Positions 28,118 to 39,400 of a stretch of 64,000 nucleotides of DNA are shown piece after piece. The number at the start of each line of letters is the position of its first letter. Positions within the stretch are counted from its first letter, which is position 1. This DNA is from Candidatus Liminaster caballi. GTDB taxonomy: Bacteria > Bacteroidota > Bacteroidia > Bacteroidales > UBA3663. A program made the position numbers and the translations under genes. The notes below the pieces were generated by a model that saw only the letters and a program-made list of their open reading frames with translations, did not search any database and was not told the DNA's origin. The stretch lies in the NCBI GenBank assembly GCA_018065085.1, contig JAGHUA010000006.1, positions 18,780 through 82,779 on the forward strand, in the 5' to 3' direction.

Positions 28118-28168
28118 CATTCGCTAAAATTTTGATTGTCCTCGAACGAATTATAAACATCTCACAAC

Positions 28169-28927
28169 GTGCTTAAGACAATATTCAAGACCATCGGAGC
28201 GACCCTGCTTATTGCCTATCTGGCGGTTGCCGGTTTCATCTGGAACATCGGCACGCCCGACCGCACCTTCAAGCAGGACAAGGACATACGCCAGTGCGTC
28301 AAGGTGGTGATATGCGACTCTGCCGAGCTTTTCCTCAACGACAAGGATATCTATCCTATTGTCTGCCAGGATTCGCTCGACCCTCGCGGCAAGCTCATCG
28401 ACCAGTATAATTGCCAGCGCCTGAAGGCTGCACTGATGCGCAACACGCTCATCGAACGCGCCGACTGCTATCCGACACCCGACAGTCTCCTGCGCATCGA
28501 CATCTACCAGCGCCACCCTATTCTGCGCGTCAAGAGTCAGTTGCTCAGCAATGACTATTATGTGGACGTCAACGGCGAAATGATGAGATACAGGAAGAGC
28601 AATAAGGCCGTCAATGTGATGCTTGCCACCGGTCATATCACCAAGGAGATGGCCACAACGGGATTGTTCGATCTCGTCAGGTTTATCAACGGACACCGCC
28701 GTTGGCGCGATGAATTCACTCAGATCTATGTCGAACCGAACGGCGACGTACGTCTGGTGCCACGCAAGGGCGACCACACCGTCCTGCTCGGTCCTGTCTC
28801 TGACCTCGACTCGAAGTTCGCACGCCTCTACACATTCCAGAAAAAGGTACTCGACGTGAAAGGATGGAACTCATACAAGACGCTCAGCCTAAAATACAAA
28901 GGACAGGTTGTAGCCGAGAAATATTAG
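28169..28927 (+). CDS. ftsQ: FtsQ/DivIB-like division protein
   Basis: The 252-residue protein has one N-terminal membrane anchor (about 5-25) and a periplasmic region. A POTRA/FtsQ-like part is recognisable by length and by DIYQRHPILRVKSQL near residue 112, the usual ExxPxxRV-type element. The start codon is GTG at 28169. The call rests strongly on position between murC and ftsA. FtsQ links cytoplasmic and periplasmic division proteins. Confidence 0.88.
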   Translation: MLKTIFKTIGATLLIAYLAVAGFIWNIGTPDRTFKQDKDIRQCVKVVICDSAELFLNDKDIYPIVCQDSLDPRGKLIDQYNCQRLKAALMRNTLIERADCYPTPDSLLRIDIYQRHPILRVKSQLLSNDYYVDVNGEMMRYRKSNKAVNVMLATGHITKEMATTGLFDLVRFINGHRRWRDEFTQIYVEPNGDVRLVPRKGDHTVLLGPVSDLDSKFARLYTFQKKVLDVKGWNSYKTLSLKYKGQVVAEKY

Positions 28928-28955
28928 AATCAAATCAAAAAAAAACTACACATAT

Positions 28956-30242
28956 ATGACCAAGACACTAACAGCCGCCATACAGTTCGGTTCGTCGCGC
29001 ATCTCTGCCGCAGCAGCATGGATCGATGACGATGGCAACTGCGAGGTTGCAGCAATAGAAAGTACTCCGACCGATGGGTGCATACGCCATGGTTACGTCA
29101 TGGCTGTCGATGATACAGCCGTCCGTATCAAGAGCCTTCTGCAGAAGTTGAGCAACAGACTCAAGGCTCAGGGTTCGGGACAGATCACAGCCGCATACGT
29201 AGGCATCTGCGGCATGTCGATGCGTTCGATGGAACATCATCCTTCACTCGTTGCCGACGAGAGCGGCGAGGTAACGCAGGAGATGATCGAAGCCCTGCGC
29301 GAACAGAGCATGCAGTTGACCGTGCCTGGATACGAGATCCTCGGCATCAGCAGTTGCGGACACTTCATCCAGGATCAGCAGCTCACCGCCCATCATCAGC
29401 TTATCATTGCCGAAAGCCGTCTCTGTCAGGGCTATAGAGCTGCAATGGAAAAGGCTAAGATACGCATTGCCGGCATCATTGCCACTCCTCTTATGGTGGG
29501 CGACATCCTTACCAACGAGGAGAAACAGAATGGCTGTCTGCTTGTCAACCTCGGAGCCCAGCTCACCACAGTTTCTGTCTATGCCCAGGGTTCGCTGCGC
29601 AAGCTGACCGTACTTCCGTTGGGCGGCGACTCTGTGACTGCCGATATTGCTTCGAACGGTCTGAGCCGATTCGATGCCGAGAACATCAAGCAGAACTGGA
29701 GCGACGCATCACGTATGGCTGTCACCGAATCGACTGCATCGACCGCCATCATGGCTTGCCCTATTCCGATCAAGGAACTCAACGTCATCACAGCCAGCCG
29801 CTACGAGGAGATTGCCATCAACATCATGGCGCAGGTCGAGAAAAGCGGTTACAAAGGCATGCTCAATGCCGGCTGTGTGCTCACTGGCGGCGCATCGTTG
29901 CAGAAAGGCCTTACCTCCCTGCTCAGCAAGCGTCTCGACATGTCGCACATCAGCACCCGCAGCTGCAACACCATCCGCTATGGATCGTCTGAGCGAAAGC
30001 CTCATCTATCCTCGCTCATGTCGATGCTGAAGGTCTGCACGGAGTCATGCGAACAGTCTGCTCAGCCTGCTGCCGATCAGCATGCCGAACAGAAACCAGC
30101 TCCTACACCAAAACCAAAGACCGAGCCTAAGCGCCCGGAGAAGAAAGCTGACAGCAGCGGCATCACCTTCTCACGCCGCACGGCAGCAGCCGGCATCAGA
30201 GGGTTCTTTGACGACCTCTTCTCGGGCATTGACGAAAACTAA
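28956..30242 (+). CDS. ftsA: Cell division ATPase FtsA
   Basis: The 428-residue actin-fold protein shows the FtsA pattern: an N-terminal phosphate loop region (AAIQFGSSRISAAAAW), an SHS2 insertion, and GCVLTGGASLQKGL near residue 307. A Pro/Lys-rich linker (about 375-400) leads to a C-terminal amphipathic helix (GIRGFFDDLFSGI) that would tether it to the membrane. It anchors FtsZ filaments. ftsZ starts 29 bp downstream. Confidence 0.95.
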   Translation: MTKTLTAAIQFGSSRISAAAAWIDDDGNCEVAAIESTPTDGCIRHGYVMAVDDTAVRIKSLLQKLSNRLKAQGSGQITAAYVGICGMSMRSMEHHPSLVADESGEVTQEMIEALREQSMQLTVPGYEILGISSCGHFIQDQQLTAHHQLIIAESRLCQGYRAAMEKAKIRIAGIIATPLMVGDILTNEEKQNGCLLVNLGAQLTTVSVYAQGSLRKLTVLPLGGDSVTADIASNGLSRFDAENIKQNWSDASRMAVTESTASTAIMACPIPIKELNVITASRYEEIAINIMAQVEKSGYKGMLNAGCVLTGGASLQKGLTSLLSKRLDMSHISTRSCNTIRYGSSERKPHLSSLMSMLKVCTESCEQSAQPAADQHAEQKPAPTPKPKTEPKRPEKKADSSGITFSRRTAAAGIRGFFDDLFSGIDEN

Positions 30243-30271
30243 GTCTCAACAATAATATTCATCAGAAATAT

Positions 30272-31783
30272 ATGGAAGATCAAGACAATACAATACAGTT
30301 CGCTTACCCCGAAAATGAACAGCCGACACAAAGCATCATCAAGGTGGTGGGCGTCGGTGGCGGCGGTTCGAATGCTGTCGAGAATATGTATAAGGAAGGC
30401 ATTCAGGATGTCACTTTCCTCATCATCAATACCGATGCTGCGGCTTTGCGCAAATCCTCCGTGCCTAACAAGCTCGCCATCGCCGAACTCGGAGCAGGCG
30501 CTGTTCCCCAGGTTGCTCATGACTATGCTATCGAGCATGAGGATGAGATCCGTCAGGCTCTTGACGATGGCACACGCATGGTTTTCATCACCGCCGGCAT
30601 GGGTGGCGGCACAGGTACTGGAGCCTCGCCTGTCGTGGCTCGCATCGCCAAGGAGCTGGGCATCCTCACCATCGGCATCGTCACTATCCCGTTCCGTTTT
30701 GAGGGTCGTCCGAAGATCCAGATGGCTCTCAAGGGCGTGGCTGAGATCAGAAAGCATGTCGATGCGCTGCTGGTGGTCAACAATGACCGTCTGACTGAGA
30801 TCTATGCCGACCTGACGTTCTTCAATGCGTTCAAGAAGGCAGACGACACGCTTACCATCGCCGCCAAGAGCATATCCGATATCATCAACATCACGGGTTA
30901 CATGAACCTCGACTTTGCCGATGTTGAGCGCACTCTCACAAACAGCGGCGTGGCTCTTATCTCGACCGGCGAAGCAAGCGGCGAGAACCGCGTAACAAAG
31001 GCTATCAATAATGCCATCACCTCTCCACTGCTTCAGGACAACGAGATCACCAAGGCCAAGCGCCTTCTTTTCGAGCTCTGCTTCTCAAGTACCAATCCGG
31101 TGTCTATGGCCGAGATGAACGAACTCAACCTCTTCGTCGAGAACCTGCGCGAGGACATCAAGGTCATCTGGGGCGCCATGGAGGACGATACGCTCGGCGA
31201 TAGCGTGCGCATGATCATACTTGCTGCCGGTTATGACATGGAGATTGATGAACAACAGGCCAGGACCGTTGCCTCAAAGTCTGAAGAGACTCCTGCGGCA
31301 GAAGAAACTACTCCTGCAGTAAAGGAAACTCCTGCAGTAGAGGAAACTCCAACAGTAGAGGAGTCAGCCCCGGCCGAGGAAACTCCTGCCAAGGAAGATG
31401 CTCCTATTGCCGAGGAAGAACCAATCGCAGAGGAGGAACCGGCTGTCGAGGAGGAGCCTGTTACTGAGAAAAAAGCCCCTGTTGAGGAGCCCGCCAAGCC
31501 TGAGTTTGTCATCGAACAGACCGACGATGTTCAGAAAGGCCTGGAAGAGATCAGCAAATACTATGGTGCTGAGACAGCCGACGAAATGCGCATGGATCAG
31601 ATTCGCCGCAACTACTACAAGCTCGATGACGCAGACCTTTCGAACGAGGAACTTGTCTCGATGCTCGAAAAGATGCCGTCATACAACCGTACCGCCGAAC
31701 AGCTCGGCGAACTGAAAGCCGTATCGAAGCGCAACACCATCGCTCAGACTCCAGCCAGCAACGACGGCACGATTCCGTTCTAA
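30272..31783 (+). CDS. ftsZ: Cell division GTPase FtsZ
   Basis: The 503-residue tubulin-like GTPase has VVGVGGGGSNAVENM near residue 25. The GTP signature GGGTGTGASPVVA is near residue 112 and the T7 loop NLDFADVERTL near residue 212. The globular core ends near residue 330. It is followed by an acidic linker of about 80 residues built on EETPA/EEEPA-type repeats (about 335-410). The tail does not show the hydrophobic FtsA-binding peptide I would expect; the last residues are SNDGTIPF. It polymerises into the Z ring and is the last gene of the division cluster here. Confidence 0.97.
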   Translation: MEDQDNTIQFAYPENEQPTQSIIKVVGVGGGGSNAVENMYKEGIQDVTFLIINTDAAALRKSSVPNKLAIAELGAGAVPQVAHDYAIEHEDEIRQALDDGTRMVFITAGMGGGTGTGASPVVARIAKELGILTIGIVTIPFRFEGRPKIQMALKGVAEIRKHVDALLVVNNDRLTEIYADLTFFNAFKKADDTLTIAAKSISDIINITGYMNLDFADVERTLTNSGVALISTGEASGENRVTKAINNAITSPLLQDNEITKAKRLLFELCFSSTNPVSMAEMNELNLFVENLREDIKVIWGAMEDDTLGDSVRMIILAAGYDMEIDEQQARTVASKSEETPAAEETTPAVKETPAVEETPTVEESAPAEETPAKEDAPIAEEEPIAEEEPAVEEEPVTEKKAPVEEPAKPEFVIEQTDDVQKGLEEISKYYGAETADEMRMDQIRRNYYKLDDADLSNEELVSMLEKMPSYNRTAEQLGELKAVSKRNTIAQTPASNDGTIPF

Positions 31784-31837
31784 AACGGTCCGCAGCCGAA
31801 GTCCTCATTCCTTTTAAAAACTATATTAACAACATAA

Positions 31838-33448
<1,611 letters not shown>

Positions 33449-33496
33449 TCTTGCTGCGCTGCCTACCAGCTAAACTTACTAATCAAAAAATATTTT

Positions 33497-33540
33497 CTGA
33501 GGGCTTCCTAAACATTGGGAGGTCCTCAGAACTTTTATTT
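33497..33540 (+). terminator. Hairpin terminator after the ABC-F gene
   Basis: CTGAGG (33497-33502) pairs with CCTCAG (33524-33529), and an inner CTTCC pairs with GGGAG. A T-rich stretch follows on the plus strand. It begins 48 bp after the stop. The hairpin is also the first unit of the local repeat series. Confidence 0.7.
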
Positions 33541-33650
33541 CAACGGTTACAAACTCTTGGCAAATCCTCACAAACTTTTTGTCAGCATCTCATAACACTT
33601 GGTAAGTCTTGAAAAAAGTTATAAAAAACATTCCAAGTATACTTGTGATG
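33497..33650. repeat. Diverged hairpin repeats (array 2 of 3)
   Basis: The first unit (CTTCCTAAACATTGGGAGGTC...GAAC then T-rich) aligns well with units at 16.25 kb and 58.2 kb. It is followed by two or three worn copies at about 40-bp steps, recognisable by CTCTTGGCAAATCCTCA and CACTTGGTAAGTCTTGA. Age or decay would explain the divergence. Confidence 0.6.
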
Positions 33651-33727
33651 TAAAAAATCAAATTTTCGACACTCCCAGGAAAGCGGTAATGATAAAAATC
33701 ATTTTTTTGCTAAAAAATATATTTCTG

Positions 33728-33955
33728 CTATTTCCCGAACAACTTTGTGAACCATTTCTTGACTCTGGGAAGCAAGGATGAAGTATCAGAGTGTTCGTCT
33801 GCAAGGCGATTAGAATAATGCCACATTGGGCATTCTTTACTCAAAAGCCAGTCGATGACTTGTGGCGCAGGTTTTTTGAGTTTGATGATAGGATCAATGA
33901 AGAACAACTCGCCACGATCATCCTTCAGGACGTTCATACTTAATGAAAAGACCAT
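33728..33955 (-). CDS. Small hypothetical protein, possible remnant of a kinase-fold domain
   Basis: This 75-residue frame includes MNVLKDDRGELFFIDPIIKL. The N-V-L-K-D...F-I-D pattern resembles the catalytic-loop Asn and metal-binding Asp of small kinase folds such as those in polyvalent proteins of Bacteroidota mobile elements. The resemblance is from memory and the domain would be truncated. The frame begins inside the end of a second open frame (33918-34202). I think this is the 3' end of a decayed gene rather than a complete protein. Confidence 0.35.
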   Translation of the reverse strand: MVFSLSMNVLKDDRGELFFIDPIIKLKKPAPQVIDWLLSKECPMWHYSNRLADEHSDTSSLLPRVKKWFTKLFGK

Positions 33956-33973
33956 TTGCTTTTGCGATTGAAA

Positions 33974-34174
33974 TCAAGCGCTGGCATTCTGCTTCCTCCG
34001 AAGCTCGCGAATAATACTCCCAAGCTCCATTCTGTTGATTGGTGCCTGGCGCTGTAAACACAGATATACGGCTTCTATCGCTATCTGCCTGTCGCTGACG
34101 GGAAGACTGTCCACCCAAAGACTGACCGGCAGATTGCTGCCTACCATCATAATCTGATCTATGCTTTTGTCCAT
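33974..34174 (-). CDS. Small hypothetical protein (66 residues), possibly 5' part of a broken gene
   Basis: The ATG at 34174 lies about 19 bases after the transcription start predicted from a consensus promoter at 34200-34229, so this start is preferred. The product (MDKSIDQIMMVGSNLPVSLW..., ending RRKQNASA) has an ordinary amphipathic composition and no motif I recognise. A second frame (33918-34202) carries on with a protein-like segment QRLISIAKANGLFIKYE. That suggests a frameshift near 33985 and a longer ancestral protein. Confidence 0.4.
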   Translation of the reverse strand: MDKSIDQIMMVGSNLPVSLWVDSLPVSDRQIAIEAVYLCLQRQAPINRMELGSIIRELRRKQNASA

Positions 34175-34199
34175 TTTTCATCGGTTGTATTTTGCATTG

Positions 34200-34229
34200 C
34201 AAAGATAAGACATAATTTCGAATTTCAAA
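34200..34229 (-). promoter_or_regulatory. Consensus promoter for the small ORF at 33974-34174
   Basis: On the minus strand TTTG (34226-34229), 18 bases, then TATCTTTG (34200-34207). The fit to the Bacteroidetes consensus is good. Confidence 0.75.
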
Positions 34230-34301
34230 AAAACTATAACTATTTTAAATCAGAGTTTAGTTGTTTATTTATAGAATTAACTCTTTTTGATAAATAGACA
34301 T

Positions 34302-34338
34302 AAAAAAAATCAGCGCCCCCGAAAGGGAGCGCCGATTT
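34302..34338 (-). terminator. Terminator of the second SusCD operon
   Basis: On the minus strand a 14-bp stem (AAATCGGCGCTCCC with its near-complement, two G-T pairs) and a TTTC loop are followed by eight T. It lies 28 bp after the SusD stop. Confidence 0.93.
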
Positions 34339-34365
34339 TATTTTGTTCATAAGAACGACGGCAGA

Positions 34366-36456
34366 TTAATAGCCAGGGTTCTGATCACATGCAGAGTTCT
34401 TAAGGAGCTCGTCCTCAGGAATTGGCATGAACATCTTATCCATATTGAAGTCGAAGTCACGAGCAGTCTTCCACTGCTTGATAACCTCAGGACCAGTCTG
34501 TGGAAGGGTATTCTTAGGATAAACAGTGTTAACGTGATCCTCAAGGAAGCCAGACTTGTGGAGGTCTGAACGGAGATAAGGCTCAGCACTGAACTCCTTA
34601 CGACGCTCCTCGCCAAGGGCTACGAGCCATGCCTCTGACTTATAGCCAAGGTCAGCCTTACGCTTTGTATAATACTCCTGTGCAGAAGGAACAGCTACGG
34701 TAGTAGTGTTGAATGCGAATGGATAACCATCCAGATCAACAGCATCACCCTTACCATCGCTATCGCCGAAGTAATCAGCTACCTTCTGGTGGTGAACAGA
34801 GAACTTAGCTGCAAGAGCATCAGCCTGACCAACCTCAAGGTTACCGAATGCACGCTGACGGATCTTGTCGATAAGATCCCAGCCTTCAGCATCCTTACCA
34901 AGGTGGAAGCAGCACTCTGCCTGGTCGAGGAGAACGTTAGCATAACGCTTGAAGTAGATGTGGTCTGGAGTCCAGAGGCAACCAGTACTCCAGTCAGTAC
35001 CACGACCATTGCGCCAGTGCTTTGAAGACCATACCGTTGGAGCAGGGTCACCAGAAGCCCAGTGATAACCACACCAACCTACGAATTCCTGGTTGAATGG
35101 GTTGAAACCAATTGGATGCTGTGGATCATAGCAACCATTACCGCCTTCATCCTCCATCTTATAATTGTCATAAAGGAACTGATGATACTCGTAAATGTCC
35201 TTGCCCAGAGCGTCTTTGCCCAGAGTCTCAGCGATTTTTTTGCCGTTTTTATCCTTCGTCCAAACAGTATCATTGTTTGCATCAAAGACTACGTTTGAAT
35301 AACCACGGAGATACTTCTTGTTAGCTTCGATCCATGCAGCAGTTGGCTTAACGTGCTGCTCCCAAGTTGGATGCTCAGCAACCCAAGTCTCAGCAGGAAC
35401 GGTAGCAGTAACCATTGAAGCATCACGACGCTTATCGAATGAGCCAGCGTATGTACCATCGAGATAGTTCTCAAATGCGTCATAGAGCTCCCATGACATC
35501 TGGTATGTACCCCATGCGCCATTTGATGTTGGAGCGAAGTAGAAACCAGTCCAACCACGGGCACCAGCATTATCAGCGTCATTCCATGAACCCCACTTAT
35601 CACCAGAGTTCAGTACAATCTGCCAGATTGCCTCCTTTGGCCATGCCTCGTCAGCATCGTACAGTGTAGAAAATGATGGAGCAAGCTCGTAAACACCACT
35701 CTTGATAACCTTATCGAGAGCCTCGTATGCCTTCTGATAGCATTCAGCAGCCTTCTCTGGGCAAGTGTATGCCTTCCACATATAAGCATCGCCAAGGAAT
35801 GTCAGAGCCATACCCTTTGTGCAACGGCCATACTCACCCTGGAATGGTTCCCAGTCAAGAAGTTCTGCTGCACCTTCGAAGTCAGCGATAACGAAATCCC
35901 ACATCTCCTCGAAATCCTTAGCGCGAGCCTTGGTAGGAGTGTTGTTATAGTTCTCACCTGTGATGAGAAGAGGCACACGGCCGAATGTGTTGGCAAGAGC
36001 GAAGAACTCAAATCCACGGAGTGCCATAGCCTCACCCTTGAGATGACGCTTGGTGTCTTCTGAGACGCGTTCTGCTGTCTCGATACCGGCAATGAAGTCG
36101 TTGCAGCGTGAAGCGCAGGCATACGACTGCTTCCAGTAGTCACGGAGCTGCTCGTTCTTAGCGGTCCAGTTCTGTGTCATGAAGTCCTTATCCCAACCTG
36201 AAGCCTGAGAGTCCATTGTTGGGTGCAGTCCGTTGAAGATCCAGTACTTATATGGGTCATCATTCTTACCGCCACGACGGTGCAAAAGGTCATAGCAACC
36301 TGTCATACCCTTAATGGCACCTTCGTCAGAAGAATACATTGCAGCCTCATCGAGCAATGAGTAGTGTGTTACATCGAGGAATTCATCATTGTCGCATGAT
36401 GAGAATGCAACGCAACCCAATGCAGCTACACCGAAAATCTTAAAGATATTTTTCAT
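34366..36456 (-). CDS. SusD/RagB family nutrient-binding lipoprotein
   Basis: The 696-residue lipoprotein has a lipobox at about Cys20 (AFSSC) followed by DNDEFLD. It has the SusD helical N-terminal region (FALANTFGRVPL near residue 153) and the C-terminal RagB/SusD segment (LGEERRKEFSAEPYLRSDL near residue 617). It is longer than a typical SusD of about 550. It lies 22 bp after the partner SusC and is followed directly by a terminator. No enzyme or surface glycan-binding gene accompanies the pair, so the substrate is unknown. Confidence 0.92.
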   Translation of the reverse strand: MKNIFKIFGVAALGCVAFSSCDNDEFLDVTHYSLLDEAAMYSSDEGAIKGMTGCYDLLHRRGGKNDDPYKYWIFNGLHPTMDSQASGWDKDFMTQNWTAKNEQLRDYWKQSYACASRCNDFIAGIETAERVSEDTKRHLKGEAMALRGFEFFALANTFGRVPLLITGENYNNTPTKARAKDFEEMWDFVIADFEGAAELLDWEPFQGEYGRCTKGMALTFLGDAYMWKAYTCPEKAAECYQKAYEALDKVIKSGVYELAPSFSTLYDADEAWPKEAIWQIVLNSGDKWGSWNDADNAGARGWTGFYFAPTSNGAWGTYQMSWELYDAFENYLDGTYAGSFDKRRDASMVTATVPAETWVAEHPTWEQHVKPTAAWIEANKKYLRGYSNVVFDANNDTVWTKDKNGKKIAETLGKDALGKDIYEYHQFLYDNYKMEDEGGNGCYDPQHPIGFNPFNQEFVGWCGYHWASGDPAPTVWSSKHWRNGRGTDWSTGCLWTPDHIYFKRYANVLLDQAECCFHLGKDAEGWDLIDKIRQRAFGNLEVGQADALAAKFSVHHQKVADYFGDSDGKGDAVDLDGYPFAFNTTTVAVPSAQEYYTKRKADLGYKSEAWLVALGEERRKEFSAEPYLRSDLHKSGFLEDHVNTVYPKNTLPQTGPEVIKQWKTARDFDFNMDKMFMPIPEDELLKNSACDQNPGY

Positions 36457-36478
36457 AATGATATTCGATAATTATAGT

Positions 36479-39400
36479 TTAGAATGTTACGTTAACACCG
36501 AAGTTGTAAGTACGTGGCATTGGGTAACGACCTGTATCAAGACCCGTGCAGAGAACTGAACCCTGACCGCACTCTGGATCACCGTACTTGTTGTACTTAG
36601 AGAAGCAAGCCAAGTTCTGAACACCTGCGTAAACGCGGAGGTTCTGGATCATGAGCTGACGAGAGATCTTGCGTGGGAGAGTATAACCAACCTGAATGTT
36701 AGAAATCTTCAGGAAGTCGCCATTCTTAACCCAAGCGTCGCTTGCACGCATGTTGTAGTTCTTATCGGTGATAGTAAGACGTGGCTGTGATGCATTTGGA
36801 TGCTCTGGAGACCATGCAGCAGAAGCAGCAGACTTCAGGATGTTAGGAGTACAGCCGTCATCAGATGCGAACATATTGGTAAGACGCATTGCTGAGTAAG
36901 AGAAGATCTTCTGGCCGAACACACCATGCATCTGAATGTTTGCATCCCAGTTCTTCCAAGTAAGGCCGATGTTGAAGCCATAGTTGAATGCAGGGAAGCC
37001 ATTGCCAAGGATTTCCATATCCTCGCTATTGATTGCACCATCACCGTTGAGATCCTTGAACTTGTAGTCACCGACAGTGGTCTCAGAAGCATCGTTACCA
37101 TTAGGGATAGATGCAAGATAAGCAGCAAGTTCATCAGCATCGTGGATAATGCCGTCTGTGCGATAGCCATAGAATGAACCTACAGCCTCACCCTCCATGG
37201 TGATTGAGTGATTACCCCAGTGATAGCCATCAGCTGCACCGACTGCACCAGTGTTAGAACCGTCACCTGTGCCCTGGCCAGATGAGTCAGAGTTTGTATA
37301 GTAAACAGGATCACCCATCTTCTTAACCTCGTTGCGGAGAGTTGAACCTGTGAAGGTTACGTTTACAGAGAGGTCGTTGTTGAAACGCTTGTTCCAACCC
37401 AACATGATCTCGAGACCACGGTTCTCGATCTCGCCATAGTTGGTGTAAATATTGTCGTAACCAGATGAAGAACGGATCTGCTTGTAAAGGAGAAGGTCCT
37501 TAGAAGTACGGATGAAGTAATCCAAACCTACAACGAACTCGCTACCAAAGAATGCAGCATCAATACCGATGTTAGTCTGCTCGTTGGTCTCCCACTTAAG
37601 ACCGAGATCCTTGAGTACAGGATAGAAGCCCTTGACTACGTTTGGATTATTGCCAAGACCGAGAGCTGCGCCCTGTCCGTAGTAAACATACATACCATCG
37701 ACGTTCAAACCTGTTACTGAGAGGTCGGTAGCACCGCCTGAGTTACCTGTCTGACCCCAACCTGCACGAAGCTTCAAGTTGTCAATCCAATCGATATCCT
37801 TCATGAAGTCTTCCTGAGAGATACGCCAGCCGAGGGCTGCTGATGGGAATGTACCCCAGTGGTTCTTAGCACCGAAGTTTGAAGAACCGTCCTTACGGAT
37901 AGTTGCAGTCACGAGGTAGCGATCCATGAGAGAGTAGTTAACACGGCCGAAGTACGAAATGCCACGTGACTCGAGGTTAAGTGCACCATAACCCTGACGG
38001 CTCTCATACTTATTGGTTGTAAGGTTGATATCGCGGTTGTTAGGTGATTCGAAACCTGTTGCATTAGCGCTAGCCCACTGACCATACCAGCGAGAAACCT
38101 CATTACCGAGCATTACGTTCAAGTCATGAACGCCCTTCTCGAAGTGATAATTAAGAGTATTTGAGATGTAGAGTGTCTGGCTCTCACCGTTGCTTACGCT
38201 GAATGCATACTCATTACCATCGCGTGGAGCATAGTAAGCATCACCTACGGCATCTGCGCCACCACCGTTAAGGCCGTTGACAAGATTGATGTAATTGCCA
38301 TCGACGATGTTGAAACGCTGGCAGTAGATACCACCATTGAAGTTGTTCGATGAGTTAGAGTTGTAGTCGTAAGAAACGAGGGTCTTCCAAGTAAGGCCTT
38401 CAAATGGAGTAATAGAAAGATATGCGTTAGCAAGTGTGCGGTTTGTGCGGTTGCGAGCGCGATTCTCCATCTGCTTAGCATACATATTGCCGAGGGTTGT
38501 GCCCCAGAAACCATCGTTGAAGTTCTTACCACCGGTAACTTCACCGTAAGTGCCGTCAGGGTTTACAACGTTTGGAGAAACGTATGTGCCTGGACTAACA
38601 CCTGCATATGTAACAGTGCTGCTGGTGATGAAATCCATTGAAGGACAAGCAAACGCGAAGTCACGGAGAGAAGAGAGGTTACCGAAGTTACCTACAGAGC
38701 TGTTCGAACCATGAGAGTCAGTATGTGTATAGCTAACCTCTGAACCGAACTCAAGGTACTTGTTAACCTGAGTCTTGACATTGGCACGAGCTGTGATACG
38801 CTGGAACTGGGTGTTAACAACGATACCGTCGTTGCGGAGGAAACCTACCGAACCTGCATAAGTGGTCTTGTCGTTACCGCCAGAAGTAGAGATGTTGTAG
38901 TTCTGCTTCCATGCAGCGCGGGTCATCTGATCCTGCCAGTCGATAGCCTTACGCTTGCCATCGTACTCTGCATTCCAAACAGGGTTCCACATGATTGGGT
39001 TGCCACTTTCATCAACCTGACCGTCATTGACACGAGCCTGACGGAGGTTAGCAGCATAACCGTCAACACCGCAAACATCAAGAGTGCGTGAAAGAGTCTG
39101 AAGACCAAAGTCTGCTGTGATGTTGATGTTAGAGTGACCCTTGCTACCATGCTTAGTAGTAATCATGATGACACCGTTAGCACCGGCAGCACCATAGATA
39201 GCGGTGGCAGAAGCATCCTTGAGGATATCGATGCTCTCGATATCAGTTGGAGCAAGGAAGTCTGCATTGTTACCAACCTGGATGCCGTCAACTACATAGA
39301 GAGGAGCAGCTGAGCCATTGATGGTGGCGACACCACGGATACGGATCTGTGCCTTTGAATCAGGAGCACCGTCCTGCATGGTAACCATGACACCAGGAGC

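Larger units (their letters stand above)
33449..33727. other. Intergenic stretch with hairpin repeats
   Basis: About 280 bp between the ABC-F gene and the small minus-strand frames. It contains the ABC-F terminator and diverged copies of the hairpin repeat family. I see no credible gene. Confidence 0.7.

Noticed and set aside
25573..28120. Long minus-strand frames opposite murG and murC
   Set aside because: Shadows of GC-rich coding sequence; composition rich in Cys, His and Arg, typical of antisense frames.
33599..33781. 60-residue plus-strand frame
   Set aside because: Lies in worn repeats and AT-rich DNA, with runs of Lys and Ile codons typical of noncoding sequence.
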